From JACPVU01 sp964373255 (GTDB lineage Archaea > Aenigmatarchaeota > Aenigmatarchaeia > GW2011-AR5): DNA of 64,000 nucleotides. Below, piece by piece: positions 25,992-34,853 of this stretch. A program made the translations under genes and the position numbers. The notes beneath the pieces are model-generated. The model was not told the DNA's origin. It saw only the letters and a program-made list of their open reading frames with translations, and ran no database searches. The DNA lies in the NCBI GenBank assembly GCA_964373255.1, contig CAYJTG010000007.1, positions 1 through 64,000 of the forward strand. Reading direction: 5' to 3'. The number at the start of each line of letters is the position of its first letter. Position 1 is the stretch's first letter.

Positions 25992-26122
25992 GATTGAATT
26001 CCATATTCGTATGATGATGGTCGACGTAGACATATACGTCTGTTGACGTATATGTCAGCTAGAGGCATCGTCGATAGACGATGCCTCTCACGTCGACCAT
26101 CATACTTTAATGGAATTCAATC
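25992..26122. mobile_element. Three-way-junction element, GATTGAATTCC family, copy 1
   Basis: A 131-bp element with 11-bp inverted ends GATTGAATTCC/GGAATTCAATC. It is flanked by the 9-bp direct repeat AGATAATTC (25983-25991 and 26123-26131). A 14-bp stem, ATGATGGTCGACGT/ACGTCGACCATCAT, encloses two 12-bp hairpins, GACATATACGTC (loop TGTT) and AGAGGCATCGTC (loop GATA), with joints A, AGCT and C. It has no ORF of its own. It lies between two convergent genes. Confidence 0.88.
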
Positions 26123-26135
26123 AGATAATTCTATT

Positions 26136-26822
26136 TCACATCCACTTCTGGTTCTGCGGCGTTTCTGTGTAGCACTTGTCGCGGTACTCGCAGAAACGGC
26201 ACATCCACAGTGTGTTTCTGGCAGACCGCGCCTCTGGCTCGGGCATGGTGTTTTCGGTCAGGTGTGCGTGCAGTTTTCTGAACCTTCCAAATATTTTTTC
26301 CGCTTCTTCAATACTATAGTCAACGACAAAGACTTTGCTCTGCAGGTTGCGCTTGTCGATGTAAAGAAGTATGCCGTCGTGTATATCCAGCATGTGCATG
26401 TACAGCTGAAGCTGCATGGCGTTGTGCGGCGCCGGCCTGTCAACGAAATCGACGTTTGCCGTTGACTTGACCTCGACAAGGACACTCTTGTTCTGGAGCT
26501 TTACAAGGATAAGGTCGTCTATGCGGCCCGAGACGGTGAAATCCCCGAAATCGTGCTGAAACGGAAACTCGCTCTTCAGCAGCTCTACATCAGGATTCTT
26601 CTCGCTTTTCAGGACTTCGACAACAAAATCGTGCATGATGTTGCCCACTTCAAAGACCTTCAACAGGCTAGGCTCGACGTCCTGCGGGAACTTGTACGAG
26701 TACCAGACCTTGCGCATGCACACTCCTATCTCACTCGGATAGTAGCGGCCCACGCCCTTTGGCCTGTGCTCTTTTTTCAGATGATTGTCGATCATGTGGT
26801 TAAAGTCGATCATGATTATCAT
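26136..26822 (-). CDS. Cas4-like/RecB-family nuclease
   Basis: A 228-residue PD-(D/E)xK nuclease. Motifs: GRIDDLILV then VLVEVKSTA (D...ExK, about 105-125) and QLQLYMHML (QxxxY). Four cysteines, one at GVCMRKVWY and three in CRFCEYRDKC near the C-terminus, match the iron-sulfur cluster of Cas4 and AddB-type nucleases. No CRISPR array or cas genes are nearby, so it is probably a stand-alone repair or mobile-element nuclease. The start may also be the ATG at 26813. Confidence 0.85.
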   Translation of the reverse strand: MIIMIDFNHMIDNHLKKEHRPKGVGRYYPSEIGVCMRKVWYSYKFPQDVEPSLLKVFEVGNIMHDFVVEVLKSEKNPDVELLKSEFPFQHDFGDFTVSGRIDDLILVKLQNKSVLVEVKSTANVDFVDRPAPHNAMQLQLYMHMLDIHDGILLYIDKRNLQSKVFVVDYSIEEAEKIFGRFRKLHAHLTENTMPEPEARSARNTLWMCRFCEYRDKCYTETPQNQKWM

Positions 26823-26881
26823 TATAAATTAGCACCAAATATACATTTAAAAAGACTATGCTTATCATATAAAGTGATTTT

Positions 26882-27259
26882 ATGACTATAATCAACAAAA
26901 TTAAAATTGATGAAAGAGTAACTTATAGTGAACCTTCAGATATACTTGATAAGATTTCTAAAACTATTATTAAACAAGGTTATAGAATATACAACACAGA
27001 TCTCGATAATGATCTTTTGTATATTCAAAAATTAGAAAAAGGTACTAAAAGGGGTATATTTGGACAAAAACTGAAAGATAATTATGTGAGGATAGGTGAG
27101 TTATGGTTAGACAATAAACCAAGAGAAGCTGTACATGATAAAAACTGGGTTTTGGAAATCTATAAAAAAGTTCATGTTGAAGAACTAAAAAAACTTGCAC
27201 AAGAACTTGCAAAGACTTATAATGTTAACGTCCATGTGTCTCTTGGTCCGGCGGCATAA
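26882..27259 (+). CDS. Hypothetical protein
   Basis: A 125-residue soluble protein, more A/T-rich than its neighbours. It is mixed alpha/beta with a helical C-terminal third (VHVEELKKLAQELAKTY). A TATA-like ATTTAAAAAG lies about 30 bases upstream. I do not recognise it. Its composition suggests recent acquisition. It is divergent from the Cas4-like gene. Confidence 0.6.
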   Translation: MTIINKIKIDERVTYSEPSDILDKISKTIIKQGYRIYNTDLDNDLLYIQKLEKGTKRGIFGQKLKDNYVRIGELWLDNKPREAVHDKNWVLEIYKKVHVEELKKLAQELAKTYNVNVHVSLGPAA

Positions 27260-27315
27260 TACATTCTCATTCTTCATACGCAAACCTTAAATTCCGCTCT
27301 TTGCCATAATAAATT

Positions 27316-28020
27316 ATGAGGCACAAAGAGCACCACTCCGGTAAAAGCGGCTATAATCTTCGTGATATAATTCTCGGCGGGCAGGACGGGCTTGTGAACG
27401 TGCTCGGCGTTATCCTGGCTGTTGCGATAGCCACACAGGACTCAAAGATAATCATCATCGCGGGCCTCGCGGCCACATTCGCAGAATCTGTTTCAATGGC
27501 CGCTGTTGCATATACATCGTCCAAGGCTGTCAATGATTATTACAAAGGGCAGCTCGAGAAAGAGAAACAAGAAATGAAAGAGGTGCCGGAAATCGAGCGG
27601 AGAGAGATCTATAATATTTACCGGAGAAAGGGGTTTTCTGGCCAAATACTCAGCTCAATTGTCAGGAAAATAACATCCAACAAAAAGCTCTGGCTGAAGA
27701 CCATGATGGAGGAAGAGCTCCACCTCTATCCGGACGAGTATGAAAGCCCTGGAAGGGACGCTGCTATAGTAGGTTTCTCTGCTGTTATCGGATCATTAGT
27801 ACCGCTGTTAGCCTTCTTCTTTGTCGGTGTCCAGGCAGGCATTATTCTTTCGCTGATATTTTCTGTTATCGTCTTGTTTGTCACAGGCGCAATCAAAAAT
27901 CATATTACAATAGGAAATCCAGTAAGGGGCGGGATAGAAATGGCTGCCATAGGCATGACAGCGGCCCTTGTAGGCTACGCAATAGGCGCTGTTCTGGGCG
28001 TGGCTTTGTACGCGGTGTGA
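27316..28020 (+). CDS. VIT1/CCC1-family iron/manganese transporter
   Basis: A 234-residue membrane protein. The first helix pair contains ILGGQDGLVNVLGVILAVA, the typical start of the family, and the cytoplasmic segment (about 75-145) has EEELHLYPDEYESPGRDA, the Glu-rich metal-binding loop. Three further helices follow. The family moves Fe2+ or Mn2+ across membranes. It sits 37 bases upstream of metK on the same strand. Confidence 0.88.
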   Translation: MRHKEHHSGKSGYNLRDIILGGQDGLVNVLGVILAVAIATQDSKIIIIAGLAATFAESVSMAAVAYTSSKAVNDYYKGQLEKEKQEMKEVPEIERREIYNIYRRKGFSGQILSSIVRKITSNKKLWLKTMMEEELHLYPDEYESPGRDAAIVGFSAVIGSLVPLLAFFFVGVQAGIILSLIFSVIVLFVTGAIKNHITIGNPVRGGIEMAAIGMTAALVGYAIGAVLGVALYAV

Positions 28021-28056
28021 ATCTCTTTATAAATTTATCGACAGATTATTTTCTCT

Positions 28057-29214
28057 ATGCCGCAAAAATATTTTATTACATCAGAATCTGTAACCGAAGG
28101 GCACCCAGACAAGATCGCCGACCAGATCAGCGATGCCGTGCTCGACGAGGTGTACAAGCAAGATCCCAATTCCCGCGTAGCCGTCGAGACGCTGACAACC
28201 ACAGGCCTTGTCGTCGTGGCAGGCGAAGTCACAACAAAGGCCTACGTCGATGTACAGAAGGTTGTAAGGGATACACTAAAAGAAATAGGTTACACTGATC
28301 CTGCATTCGGTATTGACTGTTATGATGCCGGAGTACTTGTTTCCATTCACGAGCAGTCACCGGACATTTCTATGGGCGTTGACGAAACAGAGGGAAAAGA
28401 GCAAGGGGCGGGCGACCAGGGTATGATGTACGGTTTCGCGTGCAACGAAACGCCTGAACTAATGCCTTTGCCTATCGTGCTCGCCCATAAATTGACCGAA
28501 AGACTTGCTTACGCCAGAAAGAATGGTATTATAAAACATCTTGGACCTGATGGCAAAAGTCAGGTCACAGTGGAATACAACGCAGGAACGCCAAAAAGAA
28601 TCGACGCCATAGTCATTGCACAGCAACACAAGGATGAAATAGATGAACAGCAGCTAAAAAAAGAAATAACCGAACACGTGATAAAGCCTGTCTGCACCAA
28701 CTACATGGATAACGATACAAAAATTCATATAAATGCAACAGGCCGCTTTGTCGTAGGCGGTCCCGAAGGCGACACAGGCGTTACTGGCAGAAAAATTATC
28801 GCAGACACGTATGGCGGAGTTGGTCGTCACGGCGGAGGCAGCTTTAGCGGCAAGGATCCCTCGAAAGTTGACCGTAGCGCTGCTTACATGGCAAGATACA
28901 TCGCAAAGAATATTGTTGCAGCCGGCTTTGCCGACAGGTGCGAAATCCAGTTGTCGTATGCCATAGGCATTGCACAGCCGATAAGCATCCACGTCGACTG
29001 CTTTGGCACAGCGAAGATACCAGAAGAAAAGATTGTCGAATTAATTTACAAACATTTCAACCTGACGCCGAAAGGGATAATCGAAACCCTTGACCTCAGA
29101 AGACCCATATACAAAAAGACCGCTCGCTACGGCCACTTCGGCAGAAACGACCCTGACTTCACATGGGAAAGAACCGACAAAGCGGAAGAATTGAAAAAGG
29201 AAGCGGGATTGTAG
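28057..29214 (+). CDS. metK: S-adenosylmethionine synthetase, bacterial type
   Basis: A 385-residue enzyme making AdoMet from ATP and methionine. It has FITSESVTEGHPDKIADQIS, GAGDQGMMYG and GGGSFSGKDPSKVDRSAAY, all bacterial-type MetK signatures. Most archaea use the divergent MAT2-type enzyme instead, so this gene was probably acquired from a bacterium. AdoMet feeds the methyltransferases in the window, and the MTA phosphorylase at 32524 recycles one of its by-products. The next gene starts one base after its stop. Confidence 0.95.
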   Translation: MPQKYFITSESVTEGHPDKIADQISDAVLDEVYKQDPNSRVAVETLTTTGLVVVAGEVTTKAYVDVQKVVRDTLKEIGYTDPAFGIDCYDAGVLVSIHEQSPDISMGVDETEGKEQGAGDQGMMYGFACNETPELMPLPIVLAHKLTERLAYARKNGIIKHLGPDGKSQVTVEYNAGTPKRIDAIVIAQQHKDEIDEQQLKKEITEHVIKPVCTNYMDNDTKIHINATGRFVVGGPEGDTGVTGRKIIADTYGGVGRHGGGSFSGKDPSKVDRSAAYMARYIAKNIVAAGFADRCEIQLSYAIGIAQPISIHVDCFGTAKIPEEKIVELIYKHFNLTPKGIIETLDLRRPIYKKTARYGHFGRNDPDFTWERTDKAEELKKEAGL

Positions 29215-29574
29215 ATGGAAACTGAAAATCTCAAAATGTATAAGATAACGATAAAGGATGGAAGAATGTCAGATTCGTCATTTTATGATGCCGTACAGGA
29301 AGAAATCAAGCACCTTTCAGAAGAACTGGATTATCCTGCTGCCGGTTTGTGCACCAGAGACGGTAAAACAGCATCAATAGAACTCATTACAACTGCAGAA
29401 CAGTTGCCTCAATACCTCAAAGACCGTTTTGAAGGGCTTTACCACGTCGAAAACTTTACGATGGAACTGCAAAGCATGAGCAATGACATAATTCAGATGA
29501 AACTCAAAGCGTGGCAATTTGCAAAAAGAACGCCGCTCTATCAGATGCAACAAATACAGCACAAAAAATTATAA
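29215..29574 (+). CDS. Hypothetical protein downstream of metK
   Basis: A 119-residue protein whose ATG directly follows the metK stop codon, so translation is probably coupled. It looks like a small alpha/beta domain (KMYKITIKDGRMSDSSFYDA, ELDYPAAGL, ASIELITTAEQLPQYLKDRFEG). I do not recognise it. Its position suggests a role linked to AdoMet synthesis, but this is only inferred. Confidence 0.6.
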   Translation: METENLKMYKITIKDGRMSDSSFYDAVQEEIKHLSEELDYPAAGLCTRDGKTASIELITTAEQLPQYLKDRFEGLYHVENFTMELQSMSNDIIQMKLKAWQFAKRTPLYQMQQIQHKKL

Positions 29575-29577
29575 AAA

Positions 29578-30048
29578 TTATTCTTTTACGCTTTTAATCA
29601 TTTCTAAAATCATGCTGTAATGGTCTATTTCTTGCATAAGCTTCTTCTCTCTTTCCTGTTTTTCTTTTTCAAATTGATAAAATAAAAAAAGACTATCTCC
29701 ACCACATCTGTTATAGTAGTATCCAGCATCACAATCGAAACAGCTTATCCATTCGTTATCCATATTATGTAGTCTATGTCCCGACTTAGTACAATCTTCA
29801 AAAACTTTTTTTCTAAATTCTTCAAGAGAGGTAGATGTCAGTGCTAATTCAGAATAATAAGTATACTCATCTTTTTGATTCAACTCTGCATAAATGCCAC
29901 TTCTTGCATAAGATTTATGCAAATGTGTATTTCTTTCAAAATTAATGTGCCCTAATTTTTCTTTTATACGCCTAATTCTCTTTACGACAGTTTTCAATTC
30001 AGTTTGGTAAGTTGATTTATTTTGCCATGTCTCATATGTCATTTGCAT
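29578..30048 (-). CDS. Hypothetical protein with cysteine motif
   Basis: A 156-residue, mostly helical protein. It has a possible zinc site in ISCFDCDAGYYYNRCGG (Cys at about 103, 106 and 115). Tyr-rich segments and a long charged C-terminal helix (FEKEKQEREKKLMQEI) are visible. The gene is A/T-rich. I do not recognise it. It converges on the gene after metK with a 3-base gap. Confidence 0.55.
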   Translation of the reverse strand: MQMTYETWQNKSTYQTELKTVVKRIRRIKEKLGHINFERNTHLHKSYARSGIYAELNQKDEYTYYSELALTSTSLEEFRKKVFEDCTKSGHRLHNMDNEWISCFDCDAGYYYNRCGGDSLFLFYQFEKEKQEREKKLMQEIDHYSMILEMIKSVKE

Positions 30049-30070
30049 ATCATTTATAAAATTCTAAATT

Positions 30071-30502
30071 TTATATATCCAGCACGACACGGCACTTCCA
30101 GAGATTTCCTTCTTTCTTAACCTCGAAAAGATGCATCGTGATCGCCTTCACGTCGACAATTAGTTCGTGCTTCTTCATGTCGAGCTTGTCGCCCGTAAGC
30201 GTTGCTGACAAAAAATAAAGCCCTGATTTTAGCTCTATCTTCACCCTGACCATCGGGAACAGGAGCTGCGCGGAATCCTTCCAGTAGACAAACTCCTGCA
30301 GGAAATTGAACAAGAGTTTTTCCGCACTGTCCGCCTTGAGCTTTATTGTTTTCTTTATTTTTGGCTTTACGGATTTCAGATTTTTTACCATAGTGTTTGT
30401 AACGGCCAGGCCTGCTGACTCAAACATCGCATCCATATTTTTGCCGCTTGCTTCGAATGCTACGTCTGCTATTGAAACGTCTTCAAGATATTTGTACGGC
30501 AT
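30071..30502 (-). CDS. Archease (RtcB activator)
   Basis: About 143 residues from the ATG at 30502; ATGs at 30508 and 30514 are alternatives. MPYKYLEDVSIADVAFEASG matches the archease N-terminus, in which the Asp-containing block (normally HTADIG) binds metal; here it reads DVSIADV. Archease speeds guanylation of the tRNA ligase RtcB, encoded at 33383. Both act in joining tRNA exons, fitting the two intron-containing tRNAs in this window. Confidence 0.85.
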   Translation of the reverse strand: MPYKYLEDVSIADVAFEASGKNMDAMFESAGLAVTNTMVKNLKSVKPKIKKTIKLKADSAEKLLFNFLQEFVYWKDSAQLLFPMVRVKIELKSGLYFLSATLTGDKLDMKKHELIVDVKAITMHLFEVKKEGNLWKCRVVLDI

Positions 30503-30557
30503 AAGCATCAACATATTATGAAGCAAATATAATGAAATATAGCATGTGACATAATAT

Positions 30558-31250
30558 TTACTTCGTTATCTCATAAATGGAAATAACGCCCTTTTGTAAA
30601 CCTATAGATATTTTTTTCCTTGCTTCATCCACGATTTTATAGCCGTGCTTTGGCGCCTGGATGCCGGGATCATTCAACGGGCCTGCCAGATGGAAGAAAG
30701 GCATTATTATGACGCCTGGGGCGTTCAGATAATTTTTTGCGTCTTCCAGGAACCGGCAGATGAGATTCCCGTTGTCGAGCATTGCTGATGAGACCACAGA
30801 TCCTTTCATGGGGTTTGCCGGAAAGAACGGATGGTTGAAAACCATAATATCAAACTTCCCGGTCATATTTTCAAACAAATCGCTCTTCACAACAACAGAT
30901 TTGCCCGAAAGGTTGTATTTTCTTGCATTTTCCCGCGCATTTCTGACAGCCTGCTGGGATATATCGGAAAACGCGACGTATTTGGCGCCGTATAGACCCA
31001 TGACTACTCCCTGTATGCCAGACCCGCAGCCCATATCAAGCGCGTTTCTTTTGTAGAACAGGTCCTTATGGGAAAACAGCCACCTTGCGAGGTGCAAAGA
31101 CGTCATGAGCTCAGGCCGCATCACATCAGGGTGGACAACAAAATTCTTCAGCGTGCCGCCCCATCCAAGTTTTATATCTACCTCGTATCGTCTGTGGGTA
31201 TGAGACTCGAGCTGCCGGTCGACCTGCGCCTTTTGCCTTCTGTTCAACAT
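30558..31250 (-). CDS. Class I AdoMet-dependent methyltransferase (HemK/PrmC-like)
   Basis: About 230 residues from the ATG at 31250, which has GGAGTG upstream and overlaps the stop of the GTPase gene by seven bases. Motif I is LDMGCGSGIQGV and the catalytic segment FNHPFFP replaces the NPPY of HemK-type N-methyltransferases. The substrate is uncertain: protein glutamine or RNA. An HP in place of PP may mean a changed target. Confidence 0.8.
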   Translation of the reverse strand: MLNRRQKAQVDRQLESHTHRRYEVDIKLGWGGTLKNFVVHPDVMRPELMTSLHLARWLFSHKDLFYKRNALDMGCGSGIQGVVMGLYGAKYVAFSDISQQAVRNARENARKYNLSGKSVVVKSDLFENMTGKFDIMVFNHPFFPANPMKGSVVSSAMLDNGNLICRFLEDAKNYLNAPGVIIMPFFHLAGPLNDPGIQAPKHGYKIVDEARKKISIGLQKGVISIYEITK

Positions 31251-32134
31251 ATCTCGCACTCCTTCAGTTTTCTTATTATATCTTCTTTTTGTTTTATTAT
31301 ATCCTTTCCGATAAACACGAGTTTCGTTTCTTTCTCTTCGGACTCTTCAAATTCCCATCTTCCAAAGACAAAATTAAACAGGTAGGTCTGGCCATCAAAT
31401 ACGATAAAGCCTTTTGCGCGGTAAACATTTTTCGGCACGCTGTATAAAAATGCCTCAAACTTGTCCCGACCAAAAGATTTTTCTGCTGTGAATGTAAAGA
31501 ATTCAATGCCCTCTTTTTCTATGTGATCTCTGTGCTCTGGACCGAATTCCTTTTCCTTTAGTTCAATGCCAAATAAAATATTCGTGTCGATACCGCACCT
31601 TGCTGTTTCAAATATCTCAGCCCGCTCGTTTATCTGCCTTATTTTTTCTATCGCTTCCTTTTTCTGGTCACTATTTACTAAATCAACCTTGTTCAAAAGA
31701 ATAACATCGGCCATCTCTATCTGCATCCTTCCGGTGTGGCCGATGCTTGGAAATCTTATGGTGCTGTCGGCGTCGACGATTGTTATGACGACATCCATCG
31801 AGACGCCCGGGATGTTTTCGCTTATGTCCAGCGCTATGGCGTCCGGCTCAGCCACGCCTGTCGTTTCGACAACAATCATCTCAGGCTTTATCTTTTCCAG
31901 AATTTCCTTGACAGCGTACTCGAACTCACCAGTAAGCGAGCAGCAGACACAACCACCGGCCAGCTCCACCATGTCGACGTCTTTGCCCTTGATCACTGCG
32001 CCGTCTATCCCGACCTGGCCAAACTCGTTCATGATTATGGCCAGTTTCTTGTCCGTCTCGTCAATTATTCTTCTCAGCAGCGTAGTCTTTCCGCTTCCCA
32101 GATAGCCCGTGATAATTGAAATTGGTGTTTTCAT
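31244..32134 (-). CDS. COG0523 (CobW-type) metal-chaperone GTPase
   Basis: A 296-residue protein from the ATG at 32134. P-loop: ITGYLGSGKTTLLRRI. The metal-binding GGCVCCSL motif (CxCC) follows at about residue 65, then ETTGVAEPDA and the guanine motif LLNKVDLV. The C-terminal CobW domain covers about 200-296 and ends in two Cys. These GTPases deliver Zn2+ or other metals to client enzymes. It precedes and overlaps the methyltransferase gene. Confidence 0.9.
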   Translation of the reverse strand: MKTPISIITGYLGSGKTTLLRRIIDETDKKLAIIMNEFGQVGIDGAVIKGKDVDMVELAGGCVCCSLTGEFEYAVKEILEKIKPEMIVVETTGVAEPDAIALDISENIPGVSMDVVITIVDADSTIRFPSIGHTGRMQIEMADVILLNKVDLVNSDQKKEAIEKIRQINERAEIFETARCGIDTNILFGIELKEKEFGPEHRDHIEKEGIEFFTFTAEKSFGRDKFEAFLYSVPKNVYRAKGFIVFDGQTYLFNFVFGRWEFEESEEKETKLVFIGKDIIKQKEDIIRKLKECEIC

Positions 32135-32194
32135 GATAATCAAGTAGAATGATAACTTTATGGTTTTAAAAAGATTGAACTTATTAAAGTAACT

Positions 32195-32521
32195 ATGATT
32201 GTACAAACAGTTTTGCTTGCACCAAAAACAGACATGCCAGAAGAAGAATTTCATAAATATCTCGCCGAAGTCCATGCACCACTATCAAGAGAACTGCCTG
32301 GATTGAAAAAATATGAAATTTTTAGGGTTACTTTTTCTTATCCTGATAATTCAGTCAAGGCGGCGGCGTATCTTACTTTCGAGAACGAGCAAGCCAGAAG
32401 AGCAGCATTAAAGTCTGATGAAGGGAAAACAGTACAAGCTGATGCACAAAATTTTTGTGATGTGTCAAAAATGAAAATTTACGTAACAGATATGGATACA
32501 TTGAAAGTTGTTTCTGGGTAG
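32195..32521 (+). CDS. EthD-family dimeric alpha/beta-barrel protein
   Basis: A 108-residue protein. MPEEEFHKYLAEVHAPLSREL followed by LPGLKKYEIF is the EthD pattern (xxWxxHAPLxxxLPG). The family forms ferredoxin-like dimers; the biochemical role is usually unknown. It converges on the MTA phosphorylase gene with a 2-base gap and diverges from the GTPase gene. Confidence 0.75.
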   Translation: MIVQTVLLAPKTDMPEEEFHKYLAEVHAPLSRELPGLKKYEIFRVTFSYPDNSVKAAAYLTFENEQARRAALKSDEGKTVQADAQNFCDVSKMKIYVTDMDTLKVVSG

Positions 32522-32523
32522 AT

Positions 32524-33306
32524 TCAAAATCTTGCCCCTTCCAGAGCGTGCGGACATGCGCATTCGCGCCCTTCAGGTATCTTGGGTATGACATCAAAAA
32601 GAAGCGCCTTAAGTTTCTGCGTGTTTTCGGCAAACACGCGCACAACGTCCGACAGGCTCACCGTCTTTGCCGTCGGATCTTCTTTAAGTCCTGTGTCGTA
32701 ATCCGTGATGATCGATATGTTTGCATAGCACATCTCTAATTCCCGTGCTAGTACCATCTCAGGATACTGTGTCATGTTAATGGCATCCCATTTCTGCGAA
32801 CGGTAGAAATTGCTTTCGGCTTTTGATGCAAACCTTGGTCCTTCTATCACAACAATTGTACCGCTGGGATGAACACTAAGGTTCATTTCTCTGGAATTAT
32901 TTATCAGTAATTTTCTTAGTTCCGGGCAGTACGGTTCTGTAGAGCTTATGTGTGTTACCGGTCGCTCCTCATAGAACGTGTCGTCGCGTTTTGTGAAATT
33001 TACGAATTGGTCTGGTATCAGGAAATGCCCTGGCTCTATTTCTTTTTTGAGCGAGCCAACAGCCGTTGGGGCGATTATCCTGTTGACCCCAAGCTCCTTG
33101 AACGCCAGGATGTTTGCCTTGTATGGAATCCTGTGAGGCGGAAACTCGTGCTGCAACCCATGCCGTGCAATGAACGCGACCTCTTTGTCGCCTATTCTTC
33201 CGACCGTTACAGGAGAAGAAGGCTTCCCAAAGGCTGTTTCTATTTCGACGGTCTCTGCCTTGTCCAGCAGCGAATAGAACCCAGACCCGCCGAATATACC
33301 GATCAT
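32524..33306 (-). CDS. mtnP: 5'-methylthioadenosine phosphorylase
   Basis: A 260-residue protein from the ATG at 33306 (upstream GTGATT). GIFGGSGFYSLL, RHGLQHEFPPHRIPYKAN, GSLKKEIEPG and EGPRFASKAES are signatures of MTA phosphorylases. It cleaves MTA, a by-product of AdoMet-dependent polyamine synthesis, to adenine and methylthioribose phosphate. It complements the metK gene at 28057. The Asp in ITDYDTGL favours an adenosine-type substrate. Confidence 0.92.
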   Translation of the reverse strand: MIGIFGGSGFYSLLDKAETVEIETAFGKPSSPVTVGRIGDKEVAFIARHGLQHEFPPHRIPYKANILAFKELGVNRIIAPTAVGSLKKEIEPGHFLIPDQFVNFTKRDDTFYEERPVTHISSTEPYCPELRKLLINNSREMNLSVHPSGTIVVIEGPRFASKAESNFYRSQKWDAINMTQYPEMVLARELEMCYANISIITDYDTGLKEDPTAKTVSLSDVVRVFAENTQKLKALLFDVIPKIPEGRECACPHALEGARF

Positions 33307-33382
33307 TGAATCACAGTATCTTGTTTTCCGCAAGAAATTTAAAGTCGCCCAAGAAAACAATCAGCATATAATTTTCTTGGAC

Positions 33383-34840
33383 TTATCCCTTCACATTACC
33401 GATGGGCGAGAACTTGACGACCTTGCGCGAGATGCCTGCCTGGTGCATTGCGCCTATAACTTCATCGATATCCTTGTAAGCCGCTCCTGCTTCCTCGGCT
33501 AGGCCTGCAAAGCTCACTGTCTTGACATAAATTCCGCGCTTTTCCATGTCTTTTTGCAGGCGGTCACCGCGAAACAAATATTTTGCCCTTGTTCTTGACA
33601 TCGTACGTCCAGAACCGTGAGCCGTCGTGCCAAACGTGTTCAGCATAGCGCCTTCTGTTCCTGCCAAAAGATAGGATCCTGTTTCCATGGAGCCGCCTAT
33701 GATTACAGGCTGGCCGAATTCCCTGTATTCTTCCGGTATCTCCTCGCGCCCGGGCCCAAAGGCGCGTGTTGCGCCCTTCCTGTGCACAAGAACTTCCCTG
33801 TGTTTTCCGTCAACAATGTGCTTCTCTATTTTTGCCGTGTTGTGCGCGACGTCGTAAATTTGGTGCATGTCCATATCCTCAGGGCTTTTTTTGAACACCT
33901 TGGAAAAAGCCTCCCTTATCCTATGTAATATTACCTGGCGATTTGCAAAGCTCATATTTATGCCGCACTTCATCGCCGCAAAATAATCTTGACCCTCCGA
34001 CGACTTGAACGGCGCGCACGCCAGTTCTTTGTCCAGAATCTTTATTCCGTATTTCTTCTCCATGACATCGAGGAATATCTGCAGGTAGTCTGTTCCGATC
34101 TGATGACCAAAACCGCGCGAGCCGCAGTGAAACATGACAACGATCTGGTTCTCAAATAATCCAAGTGCCTTTGCCATCTTTTCATCAAAAATGTGGCCTG
34201 GCTTTATTGTCTGTATCTCAAGATAATGGTTGCCTGATCCAAGCGTGCCTATCTGGCTGATGCCGCGGTCTATTGCTCTTTTGCTCACCTTGGAAGAATC
34301 AGCGTCCTCCATGCACCCATTTTCTTCTGTTTTCTTCAGGTCCTCTTCCCAGCCGTAGCCATTCTGAACGCACCATTTTCCACCGCTCTCTATGGCTTCA
34401 ACGAATTGCTGTCTGTTCAGCTTCATGAATCCTGCTGACCCCACGCCAGCAGGCACTCGCTGAAAGAGGAGGTCAACCAATTCTTTCAGGTGCGGCTTGA
34501 CGTCGTTGTACGTAAGGTTTGTTTTTACGAGCCTCATGCCGCAGTTGATGTCGAAACCAATCCCGCCAGGCGATATAATCCCCTTTTCCAGGTCGAAGGC
34601 TGCAACCCCGCCTATCGGGAAGCCGTAGCCGCTGTGTCCGTCAGACATACAGTAAGCATAATTTATGATACCTGGAAGCGTGGCTACATTTGTCACCTGG
34701 TCGTATACCTGCATATCCATCTCAGCGACCAGCTTTTCGGTTGCGATAATTTTTGCAGGCACGCGCATGCCTGGCTTGAATGTCTTTGGTATTATCCACT
34801 CGGTATCGCTTACTTTCTGTATGAAGTTCGGGACCGGCAT
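33383..34840 (-). CDS. rtcB: tRNA-splicing ligase RtcB
   Basis: A 485-residue ligase that joins 2',3'-cyclic phosphate and 5'-OH RNA ends using GTP and Mn2+. Metal ligands are visible: Cys in GFDINCGMR, His in GSGNHYLE and in HCGSRGFGHQIG. The guanylated His is in TTAHGSGR. The ATG at 34840 follows GCTGATAATT. No intein is present. With archease at 30071 it should seal the exons of the intron-bearing tRNA-Cys and tRNA-Gly found here. Confidence 0.96.
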   Translation of the reverse strand: MPVPNFIQKVSDTEWIIPKTFKPGMRVPAKIIATEKLVAEMDMQVYDQVTNVATLPGIINYAYCMSDGHSGYGFPIGGVAAFDLEKGIISPGGIGFDINCGMRLVKTNLTYNDVKPHLKELVDLLFQRVPAGVGSAGFMKLNRQQFVEAIESGGKWCVQNGYGWEEDLKKTEENGCMEDADSSKVSKRAIDRGISQIGTLGSGNHYLEIQTIKPGHIFDEKMAKALGLFENQIVVMFHCGSRGFGHQIGTDYLQIFLDVMEKKYGIKILDKELACAPFKSSEGQDYFAAMKCGINMSFANRQVILHRIREAFSKVFKKSPEDMDMHQIYDVAHNTAKIEKHIVDGKHREVLVHRKGATRAFGPGREEIPEEYREFGQPVIIGGSMETGSYLLAGTEGAMLNTFGTTAHGSGRTMSRTRAKYLFRGDRLQKDMEKRGIYVKTVSFAGLAEEAGAAYKDIDEVIGAMHQAGISRKVVKFSPIGNVKG

Positions 34841-34853
34841 AATTATCAGCACA

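Noticed and set aside
26043..26465. ORF starting in the element at 25992 (and the similar one from 39487)
   Set aside because: Both begin with the same residues only because they start in copies of the same element, then read antisense through unrelated genes.
26136..26822. Cas4 of a CRISPR system
   Set aside because: No array or other cas gene is in the window; a stand-alone Cas4/RecB-like nuclease is more likely.
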